Below are positions 8,148 to 16,005 of a DNA stretch of 36,083 nt, piece by piece. This stretch comes from Candidatus Fermentithermobacillaceae bacterium (GTDB taxonomy: Bacteria; Bacillota; Sulfobacillia; Fermentithermobacillales; Fermentithermobacillaceae), in assembly GCA_012837895.1 (NCBI GenBank), contig DUQH01000033.1, forward strand, positions 1 to 36,083, read 5' to 3'. The position numbers and the translations under genes are program-made. The notes under the pieces are model-generated. The model saw nothing but the letters and a program-made list of their open reading frames with translations, was not told the DNA's origin and ran no database searches. The first letter of the stretch is position 1, and the number at the start of each line of letters is the position of its first letter.

Positions 8148-9296
8148 GTGCGGCAAATGGAGGCAGGCAGGATATCATTGTTTCAGACCATGTGTATGCT
8201 GCTAGTGATACGCTTGACCGCAACCACAATCGCGTTCCCGTTTATGGTACAACACGAATCTCCCTCTGATGCTTGGATCGGAGCGGCAATCAGCGTTGTC
8301 ACCGCATTAATAGTATTTGAGCTGATGGTGAGATTGTCTCTAAACTTTCCCAACATGACAGTAGTTCAGTATAGTCAGACTGTGCTTGGCAAGTTTCTTG
8401 GAAGTATTGTAGCGCTCCTGCTCATACTGTTTTGGATTCTTGACACGGCAGTAGCAGCAAGAGCTATGGGCAATGCCCTGGTTAACGCGTTCATGCCTGA
8501 GACACCCGCCCTGGTATTCATAATAATGTCTGTATTTCTAAGTGCAAATGCAGCCAGAAACGGCATTGAGATCATTGGCCGGTGGAGCGAACTGGTATCT
8601 GTAGGTATACCCTTAACTACAATCATGCTCGTATTGCCGTTCCGAGCCATGGATTTCCAAAACCTCCTGCCCATATTGCCTTACGGCTTTGGCATCCATC
8701 TTAAGCGCTCTGTTGTCGCACTGGCTATATTCCTCAGGCTTAGTGTGCTGGGAATGATGATCCCCTATGTCCACAACAGAAAAGAGATACTGCGCTATAC
8801 ACGGTATGCCATCCTTATAAGCGGGTTCTTGTTGGTAGCCCAAGCTATCGTCCTTGTGGCGATCTTCGGGCCACAGGCCACAAACTCTGCAGTCCCCACC
8901 CTTCAACTGGTAAGGCAGATAACCATAGGAGAGTTTTTCGAGAGACTCGAACTCATCCCGGTAGCAATATGGGTGCTGATTACCGTGGTAAACATGGCGG
9001 TGTTTGTCTGGGCCTCGGCGCTGGGGATTGCCCAGCTGTTCAATCTCAATCGCTTTCAACCGTTAGTCTATCCGATAGGAGCTCTGGCCACTCTGTTGAG
9101 CATACTGCTCTTCAAGAACTACCTTGAGCAAGTCCTGTACTTCAAATATCTTCAGTCCGTGTTCGTGCCATTGCTGGTGCTAGGGGTCTATGCCCTCCTC
9201 TATGCGGGCTTCGCTCTGAGAAAACTAGGATTCAATAGACCTACTGGTTCTGTAACCCCTATGGGCTTGGAGGCAGAAGCGGATGAAAACAAGTAA
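8148..9296 (+). CDS. gerKB: Spore germination receptor B subunit (GerB/GerKB permease family)
   Basis: A 382-residue integral membrane protein of the endospore germination permease family (related to amino acid-polyamine transporters), with about ten hydrophobic segments across its length. The B subunit of a gerA-type receptor is thought to bind the germinant. I place the start at GTG 8148, which has an ideal AAGGAGG site 10 nt upstream and yields the family's usual opening (RQMEAGRISLFQ). Earlier in-frame ATGs at 8073 and 8109/8112 lack ribosome sites and would add unrelated residues. It lies 96 bp behind the A subunit gene and overlaps the C subunit gene by 14 bp, which suggests translational coupling. 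Confidence 0.93.
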   Translation: MRQMEAGRISLFQTMCMLLVIRLTATTIAFPFMVQHESPSDAWIGAAISVVTALIVFELMVRLSLNFPNMTVVQYSQTVLGKFLGSIVALLLILFWILDTAVAARAMGNALVNAFMPETPALVFIIMSVFLSANAARNGIEIIGRWSELVSVGIPLTTIMLVLPFRAMDFQNLLPILPYGFGIHLKRSVVALAIFLRLSVLGMMIPYVHNRKEILRYTRYAILISGFLLVAQAIVLVAIFGPQATNSAVPTLQLVRQITIGEFFERLELIPVAIWVLITVVNMAVFVWASALGIAQLFNLNRFQPLVYPIGALATLLSILLFKNYLEQVLYFKYLQSVFVPLLVLGVYALLYAGFALRKLGFNRPTGSVTPMGLEAEADENK

Positions 9297-10506
9297 AGCG
9301 CTCATGTATACAACCGTATACCTTACAGTGACCGCTTTGCTTATGACAGTGGCCACAGGCTGCTGGAGCCGCAAGGAGATAGAAAGCCTGGCGTTCGTTA
9401 CGGCAGTCGGGGTGGACAGATCACCATCGGGCAAGATACAAATGACTGCCAGCTTTGCCAAATCAGGAGCACTCGGTACGGGTGAGAGACAAACATCCCA
9501 GGAGAAACCGTTTTGGGTAGAGACTGTAGAAGGTAATACCATGTTCGAGTCTTTCCGGAATCTGAGTTACCTTTCACCTAAACGGCCATACCTACCTCAT
9601 AACGACATATACCTTTTTGGAGAAGAACTGCTCAGAGAAACCGGCCTCAAACCGTTCATAGACTTTATCAACAGACAACCTCAACCACGGTTGACGGCAC
9701 GTATGATCGTAACCAGAGGTGCCACGGCCAGAGATTTCCTTCAGGCTGAATTCGAAGGAATGACGATGCCATCTGAAGCATTGCGGGCAATTATCAACAA
9801 TCTGGTAAATGCCTGGGGTACTATCCCTGACCTCACTATAAGGGAATTTATGTGCCGGATGGAAAGCGAGGGCATTGAGCCTATTGCCATGTGCGCCGAG
9901 CTGATTCCCCTTGAACCTGACATCCAATTAGAAGGCGAAGTAACCCGCGAGAAAGTGAAAGCTACGGCGACCCTCGGAGGGACAGCAGTCTTTAAGGGCA
10001 ACTACCTGGTAGGCTGGCTTGACAACTTTGAAACCAGGGGGCTCAACTGGATACTAGGTAAGACCAACAACACTGTGATCGAATTTCCTCATCCAGGTGC
10101 CGAAGACAAAATAGCCAGCGTCGAAATTCTCAGAGCAACCGGTAAGTTCAAGGTGGAAGTGGAAGATGATAACGTACGGGCACTAATCGAAGTGGAAGTA
10201 GTTGGGAACATAGGGTGCGTCCAAGAATCTGTGGATTTCCTAAAGGAACCCGGGCTTTGGACCAAGTTTGAAAACGGTGTGAAAAACACCATTGAGGACG
10301 AGATTGCAGGTGCAGTTGCAACACTACAACAGTTGGGAGCAGATGCTGTAGGGTTCGGGCAAGACATCTTCAGGCGGAAGCCCAAGGAGTGGGCAAGACT
10401 AAGAGACCGGTGGGACGAAATCTTCCCCACAATTGAGGCGGATATAAGCGTCGAGGTACACCTGAGGGGAATGGGCGTGATTCTCAAGAGCATTGAAAGC
10501 CGGTAG
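9283..10506 (+). CDS. gerKC: Spore germination receptor C subunit (Ger(x)C lipoprotein)
   Basis: A 407-residue Ger(x)C family protein. A lipoprotein signal peptide ends at Cys27 (VATGC), followed by the family hallmark WSRKEIESLAFVTAVGVDR. The remainder has the three-domain alpha/beta layout of GerC, ending near VEVHLRGMG. It is anchored by lipid to the outer face of the spore inner membrane and completes the receptor with the A and B subunits. It starts inside the end of the B gene (14-bp overlap), with GGAGG in that gene as its ribosome site. Length is normal and nothing is missing. Confidence 0.95.
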   Translation: MKTSKALMYTTVYLTVTALLMTVATGCWSRKEIESLAFVTAVGVDRSPSGKIQMTASFAKSGALGTGERQTSQEKPFWVETVEGNTMFESFRNLSYLSPKRPYLPHNDIYLFGEELLRETGLKPFIDFINRQPQPRLTARMIVTRGATARDFLQAEFEGMTMPSEALRAIINNLVNAWGTIPDLTIREFMCRMESEGIEPIAMCAELIPLEPDIQLEGEVTREKVKATATLGGTAVFKGNYLVGWLDNFETRGLNWILGKTNNTVIEFPHPGAEDKIASVEILRATGKFKVEVEDDNVRALIEVEVVGNIGCVQESVDFLKEPGLWTKFENGVKNTIEDEIAGAVATLQQLGADAVGFGQDIFRRKPKEWARLRDRWDEIFPTIEADISVEVHLRGMGVILKSIESR

Positions 10507-10598
10507 GAGTAGTTGCTTGGCGGCTAATAGGGCTTGGGAGTCTGGATCTGTCCACAACAACAAGGAACGAGACTTGGTAAGGAGAGTTTGGATTTAAC

Positions 10599-10826
10599 TT
10601 GATATACATGGTGCTCTTGGTAGCAGCTCTGGTATTAGTGTTCCTGTACGAGGTACCCGTAATGGTCAAACACAAGCACTGGCGGGACCTGGTGGTCTTT
10701 TCTGTCCTATCGCTATCTGTTTTCATCACCAGTCTCCTGATGCTGATCAAAGTCAACGTGCCGAGCCCGATGAGACTAGTAGAAGCAGTGGTAAATGCAT
10801 TTATGAGACTCTGGGGAAGGCCATAA
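10599..10826 (+). CDS. Small two-helix membrane protein, probable germination receptor D subunit
   Basis: A 75-residue protein with two hydrophobic helices (about residues 2-20 and 30-50) joined by a short charged turn (VKHKHWRD), ending in a basic amphipathic tail. Translation probably starts at TTG 10599, which lies 12 nt after AAGGAGAG; the ATG at 10608 is the alternative. It follows the C subunit gene by 92 bp in the same direction. Small two-helix D proteins are known from several Bacillus ger operons and modulate receptor function. The assignment rests on size, topology and position, not on a sequence motif I can name. Confidence 0.7.
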   Translation: MIYMVLLVAALVLVFLYEVPVMVKHKHWRDLVVFSVLSLSVFITSLLMLIKVNVPSPMRLVEAVVNAFMRLWGRP

Positions 10827-10856
10827 ACGTTTCATCCCCAGGTTGCCAACTATTTC

Positions 10857-11804
10857 TCAGATCGCTACTTGTTCCTCACCAGACGGTTGCTGTTTCAAAG
10901 AACTGATTTTTGAGATGAGTATGCCCGCCAAAATCAGCACAGCCCCTACACTCTCACGCGGGGTCAGCGTTTCGCCGAGTATTAGCCAAGAGAAAAACGA
11001 ACCAAACACCGGCTCGCCTGAGAACATGAGAGCGGCAAGGGTAGCGGAAGTGTACCTCTGGGCAGTAGCTTGTATCAACATGGTGACCGCCGAAGCCAGG
11101 ATGCCACAATAAAGGATAGCGCTCCAAGTTTGCCTTGGAATCACCAGCGGCCGCTCAAAAAGCATGGCTGCCACCAAAGATCCTATACCGACGACCATCA
11201 CTTGGATAGTGGCGAAAACTACCGGATCGTTGTCTTTGGAGTACACGCCAACAAGCAGGATGTGAGCGGCATATCCAACCGCGCTCAGGAAAACCAGCAG
11301 GTCTCCTGTGTCAATCCTGAAAGGCAGGGTCAGCGACATAAATCCTAACCCCGCTGCAGCCAGAAGCACGCCGGTACTTGTGCTGGTATCGGGAGTTGTC
11401 TTAAGCAGGATCGCCGAAACCACAGGAACTATCACTACTGACATCCCAACGATAAAAGCAGCTTTGCCTGCAGGAATGGTGAGCATTCCGAAGGTCTGGG
11501 TACAGTAGGCAAATAGCAGGACCATGCCGGTAATCACACAACCTCCAAGGAACCCTGGACGTAACCCTGGATGTTCCCCCGTAGCTGTCCTTGTGTCTTT
11601 GCCCTGTCTTTGCCTGGAAGTCCGTAAGCATCTCAACCGTCTGACCATCAGGTACAATAGCAAGGCTGAACTAGCGGTAAGGAATCTTGCCGCAAGGAAC
11701 GTAAAAGGCCTTACCGATGAGATTGTTTCTTTAACCATAGGAAAAGTGCTGCCCCAGATTGCTGTTGCCAGGAGCAGCAACAGATCAGCAACTACCTGCG
11801 GCAT
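10857..11804 (-). CDS. EamA/DMT family transporter, copy 1
   Basis: A 315-residue drug/metabolite transporter with ten predicted membrane helices in two EamA repeats. Landmarks are WGSTFPMVKE in helix 1, PFTFLAARF in helix 2, and in the second half SATLAALMFSGEPVFGSFFSWLILGE and the closing GAVLILAGILIS. Substrate unknown; the family exports amino acids, purines or metabolites. The start is ATG 11804: it follows ATGGAG by 8 nt, and the same start context is conserved in copy 2 next to it. ATG 11822 would add six residues. It is the last gene of the leftward dapF-eamA-eamA run and converges on the ger operon. Confidence 0.9.
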   Translation of the reverse strand: MPQVVADLLLLLATAIWGSTFPMVKETISSVRPFTFLAARFLTASSALLLYLMVRRLRCLRTSRQRQGKDTRTATGEHPGLRPGFLGGCVITGMVLLFAYCTQTFGMLTIPAGKAAFIVGMSVVIVPVVSAILLKTTPDTSTSTGVLLAAAGLGFMSLTLPFRIDTGDLLVFLSAVGYAAHILLVGVYSKDNDPVVFATIQVMVVGIGSLVAAMLFERPLVIPRQTWSAILYCGILASAVTMLIQATAQRYTSATLAALMFSGEPVFGSFFSWLILGETLTPRESVGAVLILAGILISKISSLKQQPSGEEQVAI

Positions 11805-11861
11805 ATACATTACTCCATTCATATAGCTACATTTGGAACTGTATCTTAAACGGCTGCTTTT

Positions 11862-12950
11862 TCACCCTTCTCCGGCCACTGTCTGTTCTTCAGCCAACTG
11901 TCGCCGCTTCCACGGAGTGATTTCTGAAACAAGCATACCTGCGAGAATCAACACTGCCCCCACAGTCTCACGTGGACTTAGCATCTCACCGAGCGCGATC
12001 CAGCCGAAAAGTGCCGCAAATACAGGCTCGGCAGAATATATGAGTGCAGCGTGGCTGGCAGTGGTGTATTTCTGTACAGTAGACTGGATCAACACTGTAA
12101 CCGCTGTGGCCATTATTCCGGTAAAGGTTATGGCTCCCCAGGTCTGGCCCGGGATGACAAGGGGCCGCTCCAAGAGCAGGGCACACACCAGCGAACCTGC
12201 TGCTACTATCATCAGTTGGATCGCTGCAAAAACCGCCGGATCGTTGTTCTTTGAATGTATTCCTACAAGCAGGATGTGAGCTGCAAACCCGATAGCACAC
12301 AGGAAAATCAGCACATCCCCTGTTTCCACTCTGAACGGGAGAGTAAGGGACATAACCCCTAACCCTATCGTAGCTAAGATCACTCCCATGGTGGTACTCC
12401 ACTCAGGAACCACCCGGAGCAACAAGGCCGATCCGACAGGAACCAGCACCACCGACAGGCCTGTGATAAAAGCAGCTTTGCCTGCTGCAACGGTTAACAA
12501 TCCAACTGTCTGGGTGGAATAAGCGAAAAACAAGGTAATTCCTGTAATCACAGAGGCCCTAATGAGCTCCCTGCGGACCCGGGAATCGCCCCGGGCGCCG
12601 GCATCAGCACCACCCGAAGCAGCGGCAGCACCAAGGGATCCCACCGCACATGTACCGGCAGGAAGGCCGGCTACGCCACCGGCTGCACCGGCGCCGTTTG
12701 AACCGTGGCGGGTCTCGCCGGCCTTGAGCCTGCATTCCCTGTCACTGCCGGCTTCGCCAGTTGCCCTTCTGGAAAGCAATACGCGCCTTAGACCTAGCCA
12801 TAATAGCAAGATAACGCTGCCAACGAAAAACCTCACTGCCAAGAAGGTGAAAGGCTTTATTGAAGCAATTGCATCTTTAACTAATACGAAAGTTGTGCCC
12901 CAGATGATCGTTATCAGGAGCAGCAGCAAATCAGCGACCACTTGCGGCAT
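11862..12950 (-). CDS. EamA/DMT family transporter, copy 2, with a Gly/Ala-rich insert
   Basis: A 362-residue paralogue of the neighbouring transporter and colinear with it (MPQVVADLLLLL opening, WGTTFVLVKD, YSAEPVFAALFGWIALGE, GAVLILAGMLVS). The extra length comes from one place: the loop after helix 2 (residues about 57-131) carries a low-complexity Gly/Ala/Arg-rich segment, about 47 residues longer than in copy 1, with locally raised GC (12585-12713). The start is ATG 12950, in the same GGAGTAGGGTAT context as copy 1; an in-frame ATG at 13070 would add 40 unrelated residues. The 57-bp gap between the copies suggests co-transcription. Substrate unknown. Confidence 0.88.
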   Translation of the reverse strand: MPQVVADLLLLLITIIWGTTFVLVKDAIASIKPFTFLAVRFFVGSVILLLWLGLRRVLLSRRATGEAGSDRECRLKAGETRHGSNGAGAAGGVAGLPAGTCAVGSLGAAAASGGADAGARGDSRVRRELIRASVITGITLFFAYSTQTVGLLTVAAGKAAFITGLSVVLVPVGSALLLRVVPEWSTTMGVILATIGLGVMSLTLPFRVETGDVLIFLCAIGFAAHILLVGIHSKNNDPAVFAAIQLMIVAAGSLVCALLLERPLVIPGQTWGAITFTGIMATAVTVLIQSTVQKYTTASHAALIYSAEPVFAALFGWIALGEMLSPRETVGAVLILAGMLVSEITPWKRRQLAEEQTVAGEG

Positions 12951-13070
12951 ATACCCTACTCCATTCCCAAAAACGTGATAAAGTGCAGGCCTGTTGCCAG
13001 CCATATTCCATGACAGGCCTATGTAACAACAGGCCTTGCAGAAGGTGCGGACCGTATTCAATCCAAACAC

Positions 13071-13925
13071 TTACAAGTAATATTGTCCCGAAAATACCGT
13101 GATGGCCGGTCCTGTCTGCCAAACGCGGCCGCCGTGCTTCCACTCAACCACAAGGGCGCCACCTTGCAGATTCACCTTTACAGGCACACCCCTGTCAACC
13201 TTTCCGTTGAGGATTGATGCAACAACAGAGGCGGATGATCCTGTACCTGAAGCCAGGGTAATGCCTGAGCCCCTTTCCCAAATACGCATGTCTATTTCAT
13301 CTCTTGATTTCACCGCTACAAACTCAATATTGGCCCGCTCAGGGAACATGGGATGGAACTCGAGTTTAGGCCCGATCTTCTCCAGTTCCACCTCCCATAC
13401 GTCGTCAACAAAGAACACCATGTGTGGGTTCCCCATGGATACGGCCGTTCCATACAACACCTTTCCCTCATATTCAATGGGTTCGTTCACCACCGGCTCA
13501 GGCCCGTCCAGCTTTGCCAAAGGAATTTGAGCTCTATTCAAACGGGGAATGCCCATATCCACAGAAATCGTCTCTACTATCCCATCTTTCACTGTAAGGT
13601 AAGGCTTTATCAGGCCTGCCTTGGTTTCAACTACCAGGGAGGTCTTGCCGGTCAGCCCGGCTTCATACACGTACTTGGCGAAACAACGCATTCCATTGCC
13701 GCACATTTCACCTTCCAACCCGTCAGCGTTAAAGAAAACCATCCTGAAATCGGCGATCTCAGAGGGTTCTATGAGAATCAGACCGTCAGACCCTACTCCG
13801 AAGTGACGGTCTGACATCCTGCGTGCCAGTTCTGACCAATCGTGTTCGTGGGGGTATGAAAACCTGTCGATGTATATATAGTCGTTACCTAATCCGTGCA
13901 TTTTTGTGAAAGGTATTGCCTTCAC
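13071..13925 (-). CDS. dapF: Diaminopimelate epimerase family protein with an altered second active site
   Basis: A 284-residue DapF-family protein (LL- to meso-diaminopimelate, lysine and peptidoglycan synthesis). The two pseudo-repeated lobes are complete: FTKMHGLGNDYIYID at the start, NADGLEGEMCGNGMRCFAKY with the first catalytic Cys75, and AVSMGNPHMVFFVDD in the middle. The second site normally reads GxGETxACGTG; here it is GSGITLASGTGSS, so Ser226 stands where the second catalytic Cys is expected and Ile222 replaces the usual Glu. The start is GTG 13925, 8 nt after GGGAGG; the ATG at 14069 would add 48 unrelated residues. Followed by two EamA transporters and not by other lysine genes. 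Family certain, exact activity less so. Confidence 0.87.
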   Translation of the reverse strand: MKAIPFTKMHGLGNDYIYIDRFSYPHEHDWSELARRMSDRHFGVGSDGLILIEPSEIADFRMVFFNADGLEGEMCGNGMRCFAKYVYEAGLTGKTSLVVETKAGLIKPYLTVKDGIVETISVDMGIPRLNRAQIPLAKLDGPEPVVNEPIEYEGKVLYGTAVSMGNPHMVFFVDDVWEVELEKIGPKLEFHPMFPERANIEFVAVKSRDEIDMRIWERGSGITLASGTGSSASVVASILNGKVDRGVPVKVNLQGGALVVEWKHGGRVWQTGPAITVFSGQYYL

Positions 13926-14283
13926 TGTATCATCCTCCCTGCAAGTATTCGCGGTTCCCCGGCCCGTTTTGTTGTAGAAGGGCATTGATCCAATTGTACC
14001 CCATGTCCGCCCTATTGCACATAACGCGAACCGGGTTAGTCCACCAAGATTGTATTGGCCAACCTGCATCTGATTTCCTGCTAGAATAGCGCATATTTTT
14101 CAATACGCTGAGCCACTGCTAATTGCCATTTATGGCAGGACACTCACCTGACACCAATATATGACCGGGTTTGCAAATGGTCCTCTAGCAGGAGTTTTGC
14201 AGAGCAGGTCGAATACAGTGTAAGGGAGATTCCATCTAGTCTGCTATTTACCCTTTGTTTACTGGAGATTTCGGAGGAGAGCC
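13926..14283. other. Divergent intergenic region dapF / glycosidase-like gene
   Basis: This 358-bp stretch has no convincing gene. It holds a perfect 10-bp inverted repeat, TCCTGCTAGA (14076-14085) and TCTAGCAGGA (14184-14193), 98 bp apart. Between them is a short hairpin TGCCAT/ATGGCA (14124-14137). A sporulation-type pair, GAATA (14211-14215) and CATCTAGT (14233-14240) 17 bp apart, precedes the rightward gene, but its -10 is a poor match. Confidence 0.5.
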
Positions 14284-15495
14284 GTGGCAGAATTTTTTCT
14301 TTCTCATGGGAAGCATATTCTGGCAGCCGTGACTGTTATTGCCCTCGCGGTGCTTGCCACCACTATACATATCAGCCTGTACACTAACAGCCGGTCTCTC
14401 GGAATGCACCACGACTCAAGGCAGGATGAGCCGGTAGCCGGAGCTGCTTCCAATCCCTCTTACCTGACTTCGACGCACTTAACTTCGCTTATTGAAGGCG
14501 AGCTGGCCTGGCTGTTAAGCTGCAGCTTGCCAAACGGTGCTCTAGCCCAATCACCAGGAAGCAACACAGTAATCCCATATTTTGCAAACCTTGCAGCAAG
14601 AAAGCTATTGACTATCGACGCTGAAGCAGTTAGGGACTACATCATTTGGTACCTGTCCAGCCTCAACAAACTTGACCGGTGGGGCCTTTCAGGCACTATA
14701 TACGACTACAAGGTGGAATACCTGCCTCATGACAATTCATCCGGCACTGACGGTGAACTCAAGGGGATAATAATGATACCTACGGGCAATTACGATTCAG
14801 CAGACAGTTATGCCTCCACCTTCCTGTCACTTTTAGGTGAATACTACTTCACAACCGGCGACAGGGATTTGATCCGTTCCAACTTACCCGATATCAGCCT
14901 GGTGGCAAGTGTAGTGGTGAACCTGCAAGACGAAGACGGGCTCGTATTTGTAAAACCCGGTTCATGGACAAAGTACCTCATGGACAACGCTGAAAACTAC
15001 CGGGGCTTGATGGATTGGTCGCAGGTTCTGCTTGAAGAAGGTTACGCTGACGACGCGGATTACTTGAAGCATGTGGCAGCCAGAATCAAAGACGGCATTT
15101 TCAACGTGCTCTATGAACCTGAACGAGGAGTCTTCGCCTGGTCAGCGTCGCCTATCTGGAAGCGGTTTCCCAGGGTCGGCAAATGGTATCCTGACGGCGT
15201 ATCACAGCTATACCTGTTGACCTGCGGCCTGATATCCCCGGAAGATCCTGAAGCCCATGCCATATGGAACACCTTTGTGCAAAACTTCCCCGCATGGGAA
15301 ATAGGCGTAAAGAAGGACAGGTTCCCCTGGACAAGCGTCGCGGTTGCCTCACTTATGATGGGAGACTGGGACAAGGCCCTGGGATTTGTAGATTGGGCTT
15401 ACGGGGAATACTTGTTAAACGGCCGCCCGTATCCGTGGTACATCCTGGAATCTGCAGACTTTGTCACCTTGCTTGAACTTGTAACTACTCAATAA
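14284..15495 (+). CDS. Membrane-anchored six-hairpin glycosidase-like protein
   Basis: A 403-residue protein with one N-terminal membrane segment (about residues 10-32) and an extracytoplasmic body. I cannot assign a glycoside hydrolase family. The body shows the alternating Trp/Tyr/Asp-rich helices expected of an alpha/alpha-toroid: a repeated pattern of YFANLAARKLL, YASTFLSLLGEYYFTTGD, DNAENYRGLMDWSQVLLEEG and FPWTSVAVASLMMGDWDKA. Acidic residues suited to catalysis sit in DSADSYAS and ENYRGLMDW. The role is probably hydrolysis or binding of an extracellular or envelope glycan. GTG 14284 follows GGAGGAG. Its last 11 bases overlap the 3' end of the convergent thioredoxin-like gene. Confidence 0.7.
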   Translation: MAEFFLSHGKHILAAVTVIALAVLATTIHISLYTNSRSLGMHHDSRQDEPVAGAASNPSYLTSTHLTSLIEGELAWLLSCSLPNGALAQSPGSNTVIPYFANLAARKLLTIDAEAVRDYIIWYLSSLNKLDRWGLSGTIYDYKVEYLPHDNSSGTDGELKGIIMIPTGNYDSADSYASTFLSLLGEYYFTTGDRDLIRSNLPDISLVASVVVNLQDEDGLVFVKPGSWTKYLMDNAENYRGLMDWSQVLLEEGYADDADYLKHVAARIKDGIFNVLYEPERGVFAWSASPIWKRFPRVGKWYPDGVSQLYLLTCGLISPEDPEAHAIWNTFVQNFPAWEIGVKKDRFPWTSVAVASLMMGDWDKALGFVDWAYGEYLLNGRPYPWYILESADFVTLLELVTTQ

Positions 15496-15949
15496 ACCCA
15501 AGGTGTTTGAGAATCCGGGCGATCCCCTCAGAATCGCGGTAACCTGCCAAACTGGCTTTGGCGTTGCCTGATTGGTCCAGGAATACAAGGGTAGGAACCC
15601 CGCGGATGCGGTACTTGGAAGCTTCCTCCGGGTAGCGTTCTGCGCTTATCTTGACAATGAAAACCTCTTCCCCGTACTTTGCTTTAAGCTCCGCAAGCTC
15701 AGGCTCAATCATCACACAGTACGGACAGGAGTTGGTGTAAAATTCCAAGATGCCGCGCTTTTCTCCGGTGAGATATGAGCTGAGATCCTCAGGTGATATG
15801 TCATCAATGGTGATTTCGTCAGGGTTCAGTTTTGGAGTCTGCGCCATGTTCCAGTACCATCCCCCGGCTGCTACCAGGAGCACGAGAACCAGAGCCACGA
15901 TTCTGAAACACCGGTTACCGGTCAAAACAGCCAAAGGACATGTGTTCAT
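15485..15949 (-). CDS. Membrane-anchored thioredoxin-like protein
   Basis: A 154-residue protein with an N-terminal membrane anchor (about residues 16-33) and a thioredoxin domain facing outside. The active site is CPYC (Cys75, Cys78), as in glutaredoxin-like rather than classic CGPC thioredoxins; the cis-Pro loop is GVPT (Pro119). ATG 15949 is preceded by GGAGGG. It lies 56 bp downstream of a CcdA-type gene in the same direction. In this pairing CcdA passes electrons from cytoplasmic thioredoxin to the extracytoplasmic partner, which then reduces secreted disulfides. Target unknown; cytochrome c maturation or spore envelope redox control are the known precedents. It overlaps the convergent upstream neighbour by 11 bp. 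Confidence 0.88.
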   Translation of the reverse strand: MNTCPLAVLTGNRCFRIVALVLVLLVAAGGWYWNMAQTPKLNPDEITIDDISPEDLSSYLTGEKRGILEFYTNSCPYCVMIEPELAELKAKYGEEVFIVKISAERYPEEASKYRIRGVPTLVFLDQSGNAKASLAGYRDSEGIARILKHLGFIE

Positions 15950-16005
15950 AGATAATCCCTCCTCTCCGGTGTGACAGGGGATAGCCGCTCATAGGAGATA
16001 AGCCG

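Noticed and set aside
10857-13925. Opine metallophore (staphylopine/pseudopaline-type) cluster
   Set aside because: A DapF-like protein and EamA exporters are present, but there is no nicotianamine-synthase-like or opine dehydrogenase gene.
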